Shown: positions 5,807 through 14,035 of the stretch, in pieces
Layout of the letters: the number at the start of each line of letters is the position of its first letter
Numbering within the stretch: the first letter of the stretch is position 1
DNA from: Clostridiales bacterium
GTDB lineage: Bacteria; Bacillota; Clostridia; Oscillospirales; Ruminococcaceae
NCBI GenBank assembly: GCA_012523875.1
Contig: JAAYSW010000017.1
Span: forward strand, 1-15,042
DNA: 15,042 bases
Reading direction: 5' to 3'
Translations under genes and position numbers: made by a program
The notes under the pieces: model-generated
Databases searched by the model: none
What the model was told of the DNA's origin: nothing
Seen by the model: only the letters and a program-made list of their open reading frames with translations

Positions 5807-6448
5807 ATGTCTGAAGAATATGAAGTACCTGTAAATGCTGAAAAGAGCGTTGAGAAAAAAACCAGTTTTTTTGATGATTTAATGGATTTAGTTGAATCAG
5901 TGATATTTTCAATTTTTATTGTTACTCTTATTTTTACATTTTTATTCAGAATAGCAACAGTTGATGGTCCTTCAATGCTTGATACCTTGCATGACAAGGA
6001 CAGATTGATTATATCACATCTATTCTATGAGCCTAATCAGGGCGATATTATTATAATAAATAATAAGAATGGTTTTATATATGATGAGATGCAGGAAAAT
6101 ATCATTAAAACCAGGGGAATAAATGTTGATGGCTCAGAGAAGAAAATTGTGAAAAGAATTGTTGCTGTTGGGGGACAGGAGATTAATATTGATTTTAAAA
6201 AAGGTAAGGTTTATATTGATGGTGTAGAAATAAGTGAACCTTATATTAAGGAACCTACCTTTAGGGATGAGGGTGCATTTAAATTTCCTATAACAGTGCC
6301 AGAGGGATATGTTTTTGTTATGGGTGATAATAGGGATAAATCCAAAGATAGCAGGGATTCACAAATTGGTCTTGTTCCTGTTGAGGAGATAATGGGAAAG
6401 GTTATCTTTAGAATTTATCCATTTAAAACTTTGGGAATGGTAGATTAG
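5807..6448 (+). CDS. lepB: Type I signal peptidase
   Basis: Cleaves signal peptides from exported proteins at the outer face of the membrane. The 213-residue protein has a charged cytoplasmic head (1-30), one transmembrane helix (about 31-48) and an external Ser/Lys protease domain. VDGPSM carries the nucleophile Ser56, KIVKRIV the general base Lys116, and GDNRDKSKDSR (173-183) is the conserved box E. A stretch of roughly 30 residues between the YEPNQGD strand and the Lys box (about 81-112) is longer than in the shortest family members, but loops of this kind are common in Firmicutes. AAAGGAG (5795-5801) supports the ATG at 5807. It is the first gene after the rplS terminator and starts the packed group reaching the metallophosphoesterase. 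I see no strong promoter in 5721-5806, only a weak TATAAA at 5777, so some transcription may read through from rplS. Confidence 0.96.
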   Translation: MSEEYEVPVNAEKSVEKKTSFFDDLMDLVESVIFSIFIVTLIFTFLFRIATVDGPSMLDTLHDKDRLIISHLFYEPNQGDIIIINNKNGFIYDEMQENIIKTRGINVDGSEKKIVKRIVAVGGQEINIDFKKGKVYIDGVEISEPYIKEPTFRDEGAFKFPITVPEGYVFVMGDNRDKSKDSRDSQIGLVPVEEIMGKVIFRIYPFKTLGMVD

Positions 6449-6474
6449 TTAAGCAATATACAATAGGAGAAATT

Positions 6475-7362
6475 ATGGATAATGTAAGAATGATTCAGTG
6501 GTTTCCTGGACATATGTCAAAGACACGCAGAATGATAAAATCAAACTTATCTTCGGTTGATGCTATTGTTGAAATATTAGATGCAAGGATACCTATGAGT
6601 AGCCAAAATCCTGAAATGGAGGGTCTTATTGGTGATAAGCCGAGGATGTTGCTTTTGAATAAAAAGGATATGGCTGATGATAGAATGACAACGAAATGGA
6701 TTGATTATTTTAAATCAAGGGATATACTTTCCATTCCACTGGATTGTAAAACTGGTAGGGGAGTTAAAGCTTTTTTGCCTACAATAAAAAATCAATTACT
6801 TAAAGATTTGGTGCAGAGTAGAAATGATAAAGGTATGGTAGGCAGACCGATAAGGGTTATGATTGTTGGGATTCCTAATGTGGGGAAATCTTCATTTATT
6901 AATCGGATGGCAAATTCAAAGCGTACAAAGGTTGAGGATAGACCTGGCGTTACTAGGCTAAAACAGTGGGTAAGTCTTGGTGAAAGTGTGGAAATGCTCG
7001 ATATGCCTGGAGTTTTATGGCCAAAATTTGAGGACCAGGATATTGCTCATAATCTTGCCTATACTGGTGCGATAAAGGATGATGTTATTGATATAGAAGC
7101 AGTTTCTATGAGGCTGCTAAAAAGTCTGAGCAAAAGTTATCCTGAATCTTTAATAGAACGCTATAAAATAGAAATAAATGATGGAGATGATGGTAAAGTC
7201 TTGCTTGAAAAGGTTGGGAGAAAGCGTGGTATGCTACTTCCAGGTGGGGTGGTAAATACAGAACGTGCATCTGCCACTGTGCTTGATGAATTTCGAAGTG
7301 CAAAACTAGGTAGGATAACACTTGAACTTCCACCAGATGGAGAGAGCGATGGGAATAAGTGA
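6475..7362 (+). CDS. ylqF: Ribosome biogenesis GTPase YlqF/RbgA
   Basis: A circularly permuted GTPase needed for the last steps of 50S assembly, where it allows late r-proteins to join a 45S intermediate. The 295-residue product begins with the family signature MIQWFPGHMSK (residues 6-16), with the conserved His13. The GTPase motifs come in permuted order: G4 NKKD (62-65), P-loop GIPNVGKSS (132-140), the GVT switch near 158, and G3 DMPG (176-179). A helical C-terminal domain (about 195-295) resembles the RNA-binding ANTAR-like part. AGGAGA (6465-6470) supports the ATG. It lies 26 bases after lepB and its 3' end overlaps rnhB by 14 bases; the lepB-ylqF-rnhB order after rplS is widespread in Firmicutes. 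Confidence 0.97.
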   Translation: MDNVRMIQWFPGHMSKTRRMIKSNLSSVDAIVEILDARIPMSSQNPEMEGLIGDKPRMLLLNKKDMADDRMTTKWIDYFKSRDILSIPLDCKTGRGVKAFLPTIKNQLLKDLVQSRNDKGMVGRPIRVMIVGIPNVGKSSFINRMANSKRTKVEDRPGVTRLKQWVSLGESVEMLDMPGVLWPKFEDQDIAHNLAYTGAIKDDVIDIEAVSMRLLKSLSKSYPESLIERYKIEINDGDDGKVLLEKVGRKRGMLLPGGVVNTERASATVLDEFRSAKLGRITLELPPDGESDGNK

Positions 7363-7966
7363 TAGTATAATTAGCTTGTATGATTTCGATAATGAGATTA
7401 GAAAAAAACATAAAACGATATGTGGTGTAGACGAGGCAGGCAGAGGTCCACTTGCAGGAGATGTTTATGCGGCGGCAGTGGTATTAGATGAAAAAACAAT
7501 AATAGAGGGCTTGGATGATAGCAAAAAGCTATCAGAAAAAAAGCGTGAGGCTTTGTATGATGAGATAATTCAAAAGGCTAAGGCTTACTGTGTTGCAACT
7601 GCTTCTATTGCTGAAATTGAGGAAATTAATATCTTACAGGCTACAATGTTAGCAATGAAAAGGGCAATTGAGGGATTGGAAATAGAAATTGACTGTGCAT
7701 TGATTGATGGGAACTCAAGCCCTAATCTTTCTTGTAACGCAAAAACGGTTGTAAAGGGCGATATGACTTCAGCGAGCATTGCTGCTGCATCAATTCTAGC
7801 AAAGGTTTCTAGGGATAGATATATGTTGAAAATGGCTGAAATGCATCCAGAATACTGCTTTGAAAAACATAAAGGCTATGCAACAAAATTGCATTATGAA
7901 AGATTGATGGAATATGGTATATCCGAAATACATCGTCCCAGTTTTCTGAAGAAACTGATAAAATGA
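7349..7966 (+). CDS. rnhB: Ribonuclease HII
   Basis: Cuts the RNA strand of RNA-DNA hybrids and starts removal of single ribonucleotides from DNA. The 205-residue protein shows CGVDEAGRGPLAG with catalytic Asp28 and Glu29, LDDSKKLSEKKR, LIDGN with Asp120, VVKGD, and ASILAKVSRDR with Asp156, which completes the DEDD metal site, followed by the HKGYATKLHYERL segment. I chose the ATG at 7349: GGAG (7339-7342) is six bases upstream and the gene then overlaps ylqF by 14 bases. A TTG at 7322 and an ATG at 7337 would give longer, less typical N-termini. It ends in an ATGA overlap with yraN, so translation of the two is likely coupled. Confidence 0.96.
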   Translation: MGISDSIISLYDFDNEIRKKHKTICGVDEAGRGPLAGDVYAAAVVLDEKTIIEGLDDSKKLSEKKREALYDEIIQKAKAYCVATASIAEIEEINILQATMLAMKRAIEGLEIEIDCALIDGNSSPNLSCNAKTVVKGDMTSASIAAASILAKVSRDRYMLKMAEMHPEYCFEKHKGYATKLHYERLMEYGISEIHRPSFLKKLIK

Positions 7967-8340
7967 ATAAGAAACAAATTGGAAATTTTGGTGAAACGGC
8001 TGTTTGTAAGTACCTTGAAATGCATGGTTATACAATTATAAAGCGTAATTATTGCATTAGAGGTGGCGAAATTGATATAATTGCTAGTAATGACGAAATC
8101 ATAGCCTTTGTAGAGGTTAAAACAAGAAAAAAAGGTAGTATGATTTCTGGAATTGAAGCTGTTAATACAAGGAAGAAAACTCTTATAATTAAAACAGCAT
8201 TAGATTATTGCTATAAGAATCCTACAGAATTGCAGCCACGATTCGATGTGGCAGAAGTAATTATTACAAACAATAGGATTAAGAATATAAACTATATTAG
8301 TAATGCCTTTGATGCGACGGGGTATGATATATTTTTTTAA
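7963..8340 (+). CDS. yraN: YraN family endonuclease-like protein (UPF0102)
   Basis: The 125-residue protein is a typical member of UPF0102, a family with a restriction-endonuclease-like fold whose role is not settled; a nuclease activity linked to DNA repair or recombination is suspected from the fold. It shows GNFGETAVCKYLEMHGY (residues 7-23), RNYCIRGGEIDIIA and AFVEVKTRKKG. Asp38, Glu51 and Lys53 form the D-ExK metal-dependent nuclease core, so the site looks intact. The expected position after rnhB supports the call. It overlaps rnhB by four bases (ATGA), and its stop lies 13 bases before the thrC start. Confidence 0.93.
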   Translation: MNKKQIGNFGETAVCKYLEMHGYTIIKRNYCIRGGEIDIIASNDEIIAFVEVKTRKKGSMISGIEAVNTRKKTLIIKTALDYCYKNPTELQPRFDVAEVIITNNRIKNINYISNAFDATGYDIFF

Positions 8341-8353
8341 AAGGATGGATATT

Positions 8354-9853
8354 ATGTTTTATAAAAGTACACGAAATAGTGCTATAAATGTGGATAGTGC
8401 GACGGCAATTACTCAAGGTATTTCAGTTGAGGGTGGACTTTTTGTTCCAAATGAAATCCCTAAGATAACTCTTGAAGAGATTGATATGCTTGCAGATATG
8501 AATTATTCAGAGCGTGCAACTTTTATTTTCAAGAAATATCTTACTGATTTTACAGATGTTGAAATTAAATATTGCACTGATAATGCGTATAATACTGATA
8601 ATTTTGAAAATGAAAGCATTATTGAATTATCACATCTTTTTGATGGAACTTATATGTTAGAGCTATGGCATGGACCAACTTGTGCTTTTAAAGATATGGC
8701 ATTACAGATTCTACCATACTTCCTGACGACATCAGCAAAGAAAATTAATTTAAATAAAAAGATTGTAATTTTGGTTGCGACATCAGGAGACACAGGTAAG
8801 GCCGCTCTTGAGGGCTTCAAGGACATTGAGGGTACACAAATACTTGTTTTCTATCCTGAGAATGGTGTAAGTCCTATGCAAAAACGCCAGATGACTACTC
8901 AGGATGGTGAAAATGTAGATGTATGTGCAATTAATGGGAACTTTGATGACTGCCAAAATGGAGTCAAGGAGATTCTTACTGATAATGATATAAAGGCAAA
9001 GCTAGAGGAGGAGGCACTTATTTTTTCAAGTGCTAATTCAATAAATTGGGGTAGGCTTGTGCCACAGATTGTTTACTATGTTTCAGCCTATGTTACTCTT
9101 GCAAAGGATAAAGAGATTGAGCTGGGAGAAAAAATTAATGTAGTTGTGCCTACTGGAAACTTTGGGAATATCCTTGCGGCATACTATTCAAAGAAAATGG
9201 GCTTACCTATTAATAAATTAATTTGTGCATCAAATGTAAATAATGTGCTTACTGATTTTATTAATACAGGTGTATATGACCGAAATCGTGAGTTTTATGC
9301 TACAAGTTCGCCATCAATGGATATATTGATTTCAAGCAACTTAGAAAGGCTTTTATACCATTTTACAGGGGATAATGACAAGCAAATAAGCGAATGGTTT
9401 GCATCATTATCAAGCACTGGGAGATATGAAGTTACTGATGATGTTAAAAAAATATTACAGGACGAATTTTTCGCTGGGTTTTCTGATGATGAGCAAACAA
9501 AGGATACAATAAGGGCTATTTATAATCAGTATTCATACACCTGTGATACTCACACTGCAGTTGCTGTTAAGGTTTATAATGACTACAAAAATAAGACGAA
9601 TGATAAAACTAAGACAATTATTGCATCAACTGCAAGTCCTTATAAATTCAGTGCAAGCGTTTTAGAGGCAATTGATAAGGGAAGTGAAGTTTCTGACGAA
9701 TATGAGATGATTGAAAGGTTAAATGAGCTTTCTAAATTTGAAATTCCTGAATCACTTGCTGAATTGAAGAACAAGAAGGTAAAATACACCAATTCGATTG
9801 AAAAGGCAGAAATGAAGGGGTATGTGCTGAAAGAATTGGGAATTAGCTATTAG
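8354..9853 (+). CDS. thrC: Threonine synthase
   Basis: Converts O-phosphohomoserine to threonine using pyridoxal phosphate, the last step of threonine synthesis. The 499-residue product matches the long fold-type II form. It begins MFYKSTRN, has the GISVEGGLFVP segment near residue 30, and HGPTCAFKDMALQ, in which Lys113 binds the cofactor. LVATSGDTGKAALEGF and the NSINWGRLVPQIVYY and VVPTGNFGNILAAYY segments follow, the latter being the phosphate-binding region. I place the start at the ATG at 8354 with AAGGATGG (8341-8348) upstream. An in-frame start at 8303 would run 38 bases into yraN and add residues unlike the family. Threonine genes usually group with hom and thrB; here it follows yraN in what looks like a general housekeeping operon. 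No T-box or other leader is present upstream. Confidence 0.96.
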   Translation: MFYKSTRNSAINVDSATAITQGISVEGGLFVPNEIPKITLEEIDMLADMNYSERATFIFKKYLTDFTDVEIKYCTDNAYNTDNFENESIIELSHLFDGTYMLELWHGPTCAFKDMALQILPYFLTTSAKKINLNKKIVILVATSGDTGKAALEGFKDIEGTQILVFYPENGVSPMQKRQMTTQDGENVDVCAINGNFDDCQNGVKEILTDNDIKAKLEEEALIFSSANSINWGRLVPQIVYYVSAYVTLAKDKEIELGEKINVVVPTGNFGNILAAYYSKKMGLPINKLICASNVNNVLTDFINTGVYDRNREFYATSSPSMDILISSNLERLLYHFTGDNDKQISEWFASLSSTGRYEVTDDVKKILQDEFFAGFSDDEQTKDTIRAIYNQYSYTCDTHTAVAVKVYNDYKNKTNDKTKTIIASTASPYKFSASVLEAIDKGSEVSDEYEMIERLNELSKFEIPESLAELKNKKVKYTNSIEKAEMKGYVLKELGISY

Positions 9854-9864
9854 GAGGAGCATTG

Positions 9865-10554
9865 TTGGCGTTATATGTTTTGGGTGATATGCATCTGTCA
9901 ATAGGAACTCCCGATAAATCAATGGAGGTTTTTAGCGGTTGGGAAGACTATCATAAGCTATTGGAAAAAAACTGGCTTAAAATAGTTAAGGATGAGGACA
10001 CAGTGGTGCTTGCTGGCGATACCTCCTGGGCTATGAAAATAGAGAATGCTGAGGCTGATTTTGGATTTATAAATAAGCTTACCGGCAGAAAAATCATACT
10101 CAAAGGTAACCACGATTATTGGTGGACTTCCATGAAGAAAATGAATGATTTTTTTATTAAGAATAGCTTTAATACTTTGAATATTTTGCATAATAATCAT
10201 TATAATTATGATAGCTATGGGATTTGTGGAACACGGGGCTGGGTTAATATGGGCGAGGAAGTAGCTGATGAGAAAATAATGGCAAGAGAAGTGCAAAGGC
10301 TAGAGGAATCGATTAAATCAGCATTGAGGGAGGAATTAATTCCAATTGTATTCCTCCATTACCCACCGATTTACGGAAATAGCTATAATTATGATATATT
10401 AGAGGTGATGTATAAATATAAAATTAATAGATGTTACTATGGACATATCCATGGTTTAGGACATAAAAAAGCCATTATTGGTGAGCGAGATGGAATTAAA
10501 TTTGAATTGATTTCTAGCGATTTTCTACGTTTTGCACCTAAAAGGGTTCTATAA
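9865..10554 (+). CDS. Calcineurin-like metallophosphoesterase
   Basis: A dinuclear-metal phosphoesterase of unknown substrate, resembling the COG1768 type of predicted phosphohydrolase. The 229-residue protein carries all metal-site motifs: GDMHL (Asp8, His10), GDTSW (Asp52), GNHDYWW (Asn82, His83, Asp84), FLHYPP (His165) and GHIHG (His194, His196). No signal peptide or membrane segment is seen, so it should be cytoplasmic. Two TTG codons in tandem (9862 and 9865) can start it; GGAGGAG (9853-9859) gives the better spacing to 9865. The ribosome binding site overlaps the thrC stop, so the gene is coupled to thrC. The substrate cannot be read from sequence. Confidence 0.9.
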   Translation: MALYVLGDMHLSIGTPDKSMEVFSGWEDYHKLLEKNWLKIVKDEDTVVLAGDTSWAMKIENAEADFGFINKLTGRKIILKGNHDYWWTSMKKMNDFFIKNSFNTLNILHNNHYNYDSYGICGTRGWVNMGEEVADEKIMAREVQRLEESIKSALREELIPIVFLHYPPIYGNSYNYDILEVMYKYKINRCYYGHIHGLGHKKAIIGERDGIKFELISSDFLRFAPKRVL

Positions 10555-10587
10555 CTTATGCAATATGTAGAAGAAATTAATTTACTA

Positions 10588-10616
10588 TAGTCAAGTTTCT
10601 GATAATGTGTTATAAT
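10588..10616 (+). promoter_or_regulatory. Extended -10 promoter of the tig-clpP-clpX operon
   Basis: A perfect TATAAT (10611-10616) is preceded by TG at -15/-14 (10608-10609), the extended -10 form. TAGTCA (10588-10593) at a 17-base spacing matches the -35 consensus at four of six. The leader to tig is about 34 nt. I see neither a CIRCE element nor CtsR-type GGTCAAA direct repeats nearby. Confidence 0.7.
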
Positions 10617-10656
10617 ATTTTATCAATGTTTTATATAAAAAATTGGAGGACAAAAA

Positions 10657-11973
10657 ATGAATTTAAAATCAGTAACCAATACCGAGCCTAATACACATGA
10701 GCTAATACTTGAAGTTGATGCGAAAAAATTTGAGGATGCTATTGAGGCAGTTTATAAAAAAGAAAAATCAAAAATAACTATCCCAGGTTTCAGAAAAGGT
10801 AAGGCAACAAGAAAAATGATTGAAACTCACTATGGTGAGGGTGTGTTTTATGAACAGGCTGTTAATCAGATTATCAATCTTGAGGTTGGCAATGCTATTG
10901 AAGAAAGCAAGCTAGAATTAGTTACACAGCCATCTATTGAGGTTGTTTCAATTGATAAAAAAGATGGAGTTACACTAAAGGCTATCTGTACAACAAAGCC
11001 AGAAGTAACAATTAAGGAATATAAGGGAATAAAGGCACCTAAACTTGTCAAGGATGTAACTGATGAGCAAATTACTGCTCAAGTTGATGCATTGAGAAAT
11101 AAGGGTGCTAGAATAGTTTCTATTGACGACAGACCAGCACAACTTCATGATGAAGTTATAATTGATTTTGAAGGCTTTAAAGATGGTGTTCCTTTTGAGG
11201 GTGGGAAGGGCGAAGAATTCCCTCTACGCTTAGGAAGTGGACAGTTTATTCCAGGGTTTGAGGAACAAATTATCGGGCATAGCATTGGCGATGAGTTCGA
11301 TGTGAATGTAACGTTCCCAGAGGATTATGGTATGCAGGACCTTGCTGGACAGGCAACTGTATTTAAGGTAAAACTTAATGGAATAACTGTTCAAGAGTTA
11401 CCTGAGGTTGATGACGAGTTTGTTAAGGATACAACTGAATTTGAGAGCGTTGAAGAATTAATGGCTGATATAAAGGAAAAGTTAACTGATGCTGCTGAGA
11501 AATCTGCTGCTGCTGTATTTGAAAACACATTATTTGATACTATTATTGAAAATGTTGAGGGTGAGATTCCAGAATGTATGTTTGAAAATAGAATTAATGC
11601 ATTGACTTCTGAATTTGGAAATTCACTTCAACAGCAAGGTATGAACTTAGATATGTATTTGCAATATACGGGAATGGGCGAAGAGGAATTTAGGGATACT
11701 TTTGCTGAGAGAGCTGAAAAGGAAGTTATATTAAGACTTGGTCTTGAAAAGATTGCAGAACTTGAAAATCTTACTGTTACTGATGAAGAAATCGAAAATG
11801 GTTTGACGGAGCTTGGCGAGCAGAATGGAATGGATTTGGAAACTGTAAAGAAATTTGTTTCGTATGACGCCTATAAAACAGATTTACTTGTAGGTAAGGC
11901 AGCTGATTTGGTAAAGGAAAATGCTGTTATTGATAATTCATTAGCAGAAACTGAAGAAGAAGCTACAGAATAA
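10657..11973 (+). CDS. tig: Trigger factor (ribosome-associated chaperone and prolyl isomerase)
   Basis: Binds the ribosomal exit tunnel and shields nascent chains. The 438-residue product has the three usual parts. The N-terminal ribosome-binding domain (about 1-145) carries the L23-docking loop GFRKGK at 44-49. The FKBP-type isomerase domain (about 155-245) contains FEGFKDGVPFEGG, LGSGQFIPGFEEQIIG, and FPEDYG. The C-terminal helical cradle runs from about 250 and ends in an acidic tail. In the family the docking loop usually reads GFRxGKxP; here the proline position is threonine, a mild change. GGAGG before the ATG is strong. A 61-base gap without a terminator leads into clpP, fitting the tig-clpP-clpX order common in Firmicutes. 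Confidence 0.97.
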   Translation: MNLKSVTNTEPNTHELILEVDAKKFEDAIEAVYKKEKSKITIPGFRKGKATRKMIETHYGEGVFYEQAVNQIINLEVGNAIEESKLELVTQPSIEVVSIDKKDGVTLKAICTTKPEVTIKEYKGIKAPKLVKDVTDEQITAQVDALRNKGARIVSIDDRPAQLHDEVIIDFEGFKDGVPFEGGKGEEFPLRLGSGQFIPGFEEQIIGHSIGDEFDVNVTFPEDYGMQDLAGQATVFKVKLNGITVQELPEVDDEFVKDTTEFESVEELMADIKEKLTDAAEKSAAAVFENTLFDTIIENVEGEIPECMFENRINALTSEFGNSLQQQGMNLDMYLQYTGMGEEEFRDTFAERAEKEVILRLGLEKIAELENLTVTDEEIENGLTELGEQNGMDLETVKKFVSYDAYKTDLLVGKAADLVKENAVIDNSLAETEEEATE

Positions 11974-12034
11974 TATACAGTTAGTATAATTAGTGTAAGG
12001 ACATAGATTTGTTTTAGAAAGGAAGATGACTTAA

Positions 12035-12622
12035 ATGAGTTTAGTACCTATGGTTGTGGAACAAACAAGCAGGGGAGAACGTTCGTATGATATTTTTTCT
12101 AGGTTGCTTAATGACCGAATTATTATGCTATCGGACCAAGTAAATGACGTAACAGCTAGTTTAGTGGTGGCACAACTACTATATTTGGAAAGTCAGGATG
12201 CAGAAAAGGATATCAATTTATATATAAATAGCCCGGGTGGTTCAGTTACATCGGGATTAGCAATTTATGATACTATGCAATATATCAAATGTGATGTTTC
12301 TACAATTTGTATAGGGCTTGCAGCATCTATGGGAGCTTTTTTACTCTCATCTGGTACTAAGGGCAAGCGTTTTGCACTTCCTAACAGTGAAATTATGATA
12401 CATCAACCGTTGGTTGCAGGGGGATTTTCTGGGCAGGCAACAGATATAAAAATAAGAGCTGATCATTTGATGAGAACAAAACAAAAACTGAATAAGGTTT
12501 TATCTGAAAATACAGGAAAACCCATAGAAATTGTTGAGGCGGATACGGAGCGTGACAACTTCATGACGGCTGAAGAAGCAATGGAATACGGGCTCATAGA
12601 CAAGGTTATTACAAAAAGATAG
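12035..12622 (+). CDS. clpP: ATP-dependent Clp protease proteolytic subunit
   Basis: Forms the tetradecameric serine protease chamber that degrades proteins fed by ClpX or other Clp ATPases. The 195-residue product starts MSLVPMVVEQTSRGERSYD, which includes the usual short propeptide region. The catalytic triad is intact: Ser98 in GLAASMGAF, His123 in EIMIHQPL, and Asp174 in DTERDNFM. The NSPGGSV oxyanion segment lies at 65-71. After the catalytic His, HQPLVAGGFSGQATD is two residues longer than the E. coli HQPLGGYQGQATD at the handle region. AAAGGAAG (12018-12025) is nine bases before the ATG. A TATAAT at 11985-11990 has no good -35, so clpP is probably read from the tig promoter. Confidence 0.98.
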   Translation: MSLVPMVVEQTSRGERSYDIFSRLLNDRIIMLSDQVNDVTASLVVAQLLYLESQDAEKDINLYINSPGGSVTSGLAIYDTMQYIKCDVSTICIGLAASMGAFLLSSGTKGKRFALPNSEIMIHQPLVAGGFSGQATDIKIRADHLMRTKQKLNKVLSENTGKPIEIVEADTERDNFMTAEEAMEYGLIDKVITKR

Positions 12623-12633
12623 GTTGGTGCTTA

Positions 12634-13905
12634 ATGGCAGAGAAAGGTTTTCGAAAGTGTAACTTCTGTGGTAAGGGTGAAAGTAAAGTTCAAAGTATAT
12701 TTTCTGCAGGCGATACAAATATTTGTGATGAATGTGTATGTTATTGTTATGAATTGATTTCGGGACCATTATCGGTAAGAAAGAAATCAAAAACAAATAG
12801 CAATAATATTGGTAATAATTCAAGTGCAATTAATCTTTTAAAGCCTGCCGAAATTAAACAGGTTCTTGATGAATATGTAATCGGTCAGGATTCAGCTAAA
12901 ATTGCATTATCTGTTTCTGTTTATAATCATTATAAAAGAATTTTAAGCCAAGATGACGGCGAAGATGTGGAATTGCAAAAAAGCAATGTTTTACTTTTAG
13001 GCCCTACTGGGGTTGGAAAAACCTTCCTTGCACAGAGTCTTGCTAAAATCTTAGATGTTCCATTTGCAATTGCTGATGCGACAACGATTACAGAGGCGGG
13101 TTATGTTGGCGATGATGTTGAGAATGTGTTGCTACGCCTTGTTCAAGCAGCTAACTTCGATGTTGAAGCAGCGGAAAGAGGCATAATTTATATCGATGAA
13201 ATTGATAAGATTGCTAGGAAATCGGAAAACACATCTTTAACACGTGATGTAAGTGGTGAGGGAGTACAGCAATCACTTTTAAAAATTATCGAGGGTACGG
13301 TTTCAAATGTTCCTCCACAGGGTGGTAGAAAACACCCTAATCAAGAGTTTATCCATATTAATACAAAAAATATTTTGTTCATCTGTGGAGGAGCTTTTGA
13401 TGGATTAGAGAAGGCAATTATTAAGAGGATACATTCTTCAGCAATTGGATTCGGTGCTGATGTAATTACTAAAAAAGAGCAAACACATAATGTGTTTAGA
13501 AAAGCTGTACCACAGGATTTAGTGAAATTTGGACTTGTTCCTGAATTAGTAGGACGCTTGCCAATTATAGCTGTTTTGGATGAATTGGATGAAAATGCTT
13601 TGGTGAGGATTCTAACTGAGCCAAAAAACGCACTTATAAGGCAGTATAAAAAACTGTTTTCTTTTGATAATATAGAGCTTATAATTGATGATGATGCTTT
13701 AATTGAGATTTCAAAAAAGGCTATTTTACAGAAAACTGGTGCAAGAGGGTTGAGAACTATACTTGAGGAAATTCTCATGGATGTGATGTTTGATGCCCCG
13801 TCTGATGAAAGCATAAAATCTGTGACTATTACAGCGGATTGTGTGTTGAATAATGCTAAACCAGTAATTACTCGTAAAAAGAAACGTGTTGCTAGAAGTA
13901 GTTAG
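12634..13905 (+). CDS. clpX: ATP-dependent Clp protease ATP-binding subunit ClpX
   Basis: Hexameric AAA+ unfoldase that recognises tagged substrates and threads them into ClpP. The 423-residue protein opens with the zinc-binding domain: Cys9, Cys12, Cys31 and Cys34. A linker follows, then Walker A GPTGVGKT (123-130), the pore loop GYVG (156-159), Walker B IIYIDEID with Asp188 and Glu189, RDVSGEGVQQSLLKIIEGT, and the sensor II motif GARGLR (369-374). It follows clpP by 11 bases with only a weak site, GGTG (12626-12629), suggesting coupling to clpP translation. An intrinsic terminator follows its stop. Length and motifs are all normal. Confidence 0.98.
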   Translation: MAEKGFRKCNFCGKGESKVQSIFSAGDTNICDECVCYCYELISGPLSVRKKSKTNSNNIGNNSSAINLLKPAEIKQVLDEYVIGQDSAKIALSVSVYNHYKRILSQDDGEDVELQKSNVLLLGPTGVGKTFLAQSLAKILDVPFAIADATTITEAGYVGDDVENVLLRLVQAANFDVEAAERGIIYIDEIDKIARKSENTSLTRDVSGEGVQQSLLKIIEGTVSNVPPQGGRKHPNQEFIHINTKNILFICGGAFDGLEKAIIKRIHSSAIGFGADVITKKEQTHNVFRKAVPQDLVKFGLVPELVGRLPIIAVLDELDENALVRILTEPKNALIRQYKKLFSFDNIELIIDDDALIEISKKAILQKTGARGLRTILEEILMDVMFDAPSDESIKSVTITADCVLNNAKPVITRKKKRVARSS

Positions 13906-13911
13906 CAAATT

Positions 13912-13944
13912 AATCCCCGTGAGTAAAATCTCATGGGGATTTTT
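13912..13944 (+). terminator. Intrinsic terminator of the tig-clpP-clpX operon
   Basis: AATCCCCGTGAG (13912-13923) pairs with CTCATGGGGATT (13930-13941) through 12 positions with one G-T pair and a six-base loop, then T residues continue to 13944. Confidence 0.92.
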
Positions 13945-13961
13945 AAGATATGTTTTTGTAC

Positions 13962-13990
13962 TTGCAAAATATATAAAATTAATATATAAT
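13962..13990 (+). promoter_or_regulatory. Sigma-A promoter of lon
   Basis: TTGCAA (13962-13967) and a perfect TATAAT (13985-13990) are spaced by 17 bases. The -35 hexamer is identical to that of the rplS promoter. The predicted start near 13997 gives a leader of about 100 nt before lon. Confidence 0.85.
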
Positions 13991-13997
13991 GTATATG

Positions 13998-14015
13998 CAA
14001 CAATATAATATGTTG
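13998..14015. promoter_or_regulatory. Operator-like dyad at the lon transcription start
   Basis: CAACA (13998-14002) and TGTTG (14011-14015) flank eight A/T bases. The dyad begins at about +1 relative to the predicted start, where a bound repressor would block initiation. It does not match the CIRCE or CtsR sites known to me. The assignment rests on symmetry and position only. Confidence 0.35.
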
Positions 14016-14035
14016 AAAATTTGAATGAATTGTCG

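Noticed and set aside
8303..8353. Longer thrC start inside yraN
   Set aside because: The added residues do not resemble threonine synthase, and the ATG at 8354 has its own ribosome binding site.
10555..10656. CIRCE or CtsR heat-shock operators before tig (also checked 13945-14097 before lon)
   Set aside because: Neither the TTAGCACTC inverted repeat nor GGTCAAA direct repeats are present.
11985..11990. TATAAT between tig and clpP as a clpP promoter
   Set aside because: No acceptable -35 hexamer lies 16-18 bases upstream and there is no extended -10; chance match in AT-rich DNA.
13341..13814. 157-codon open frame on the minus strand inside clpX
   Set aside because: It lies wholly antisense to the conserved AAA+ region of clpX, has no ribosome binding site context and no recognisable domain; it is a shadow of codon bias.
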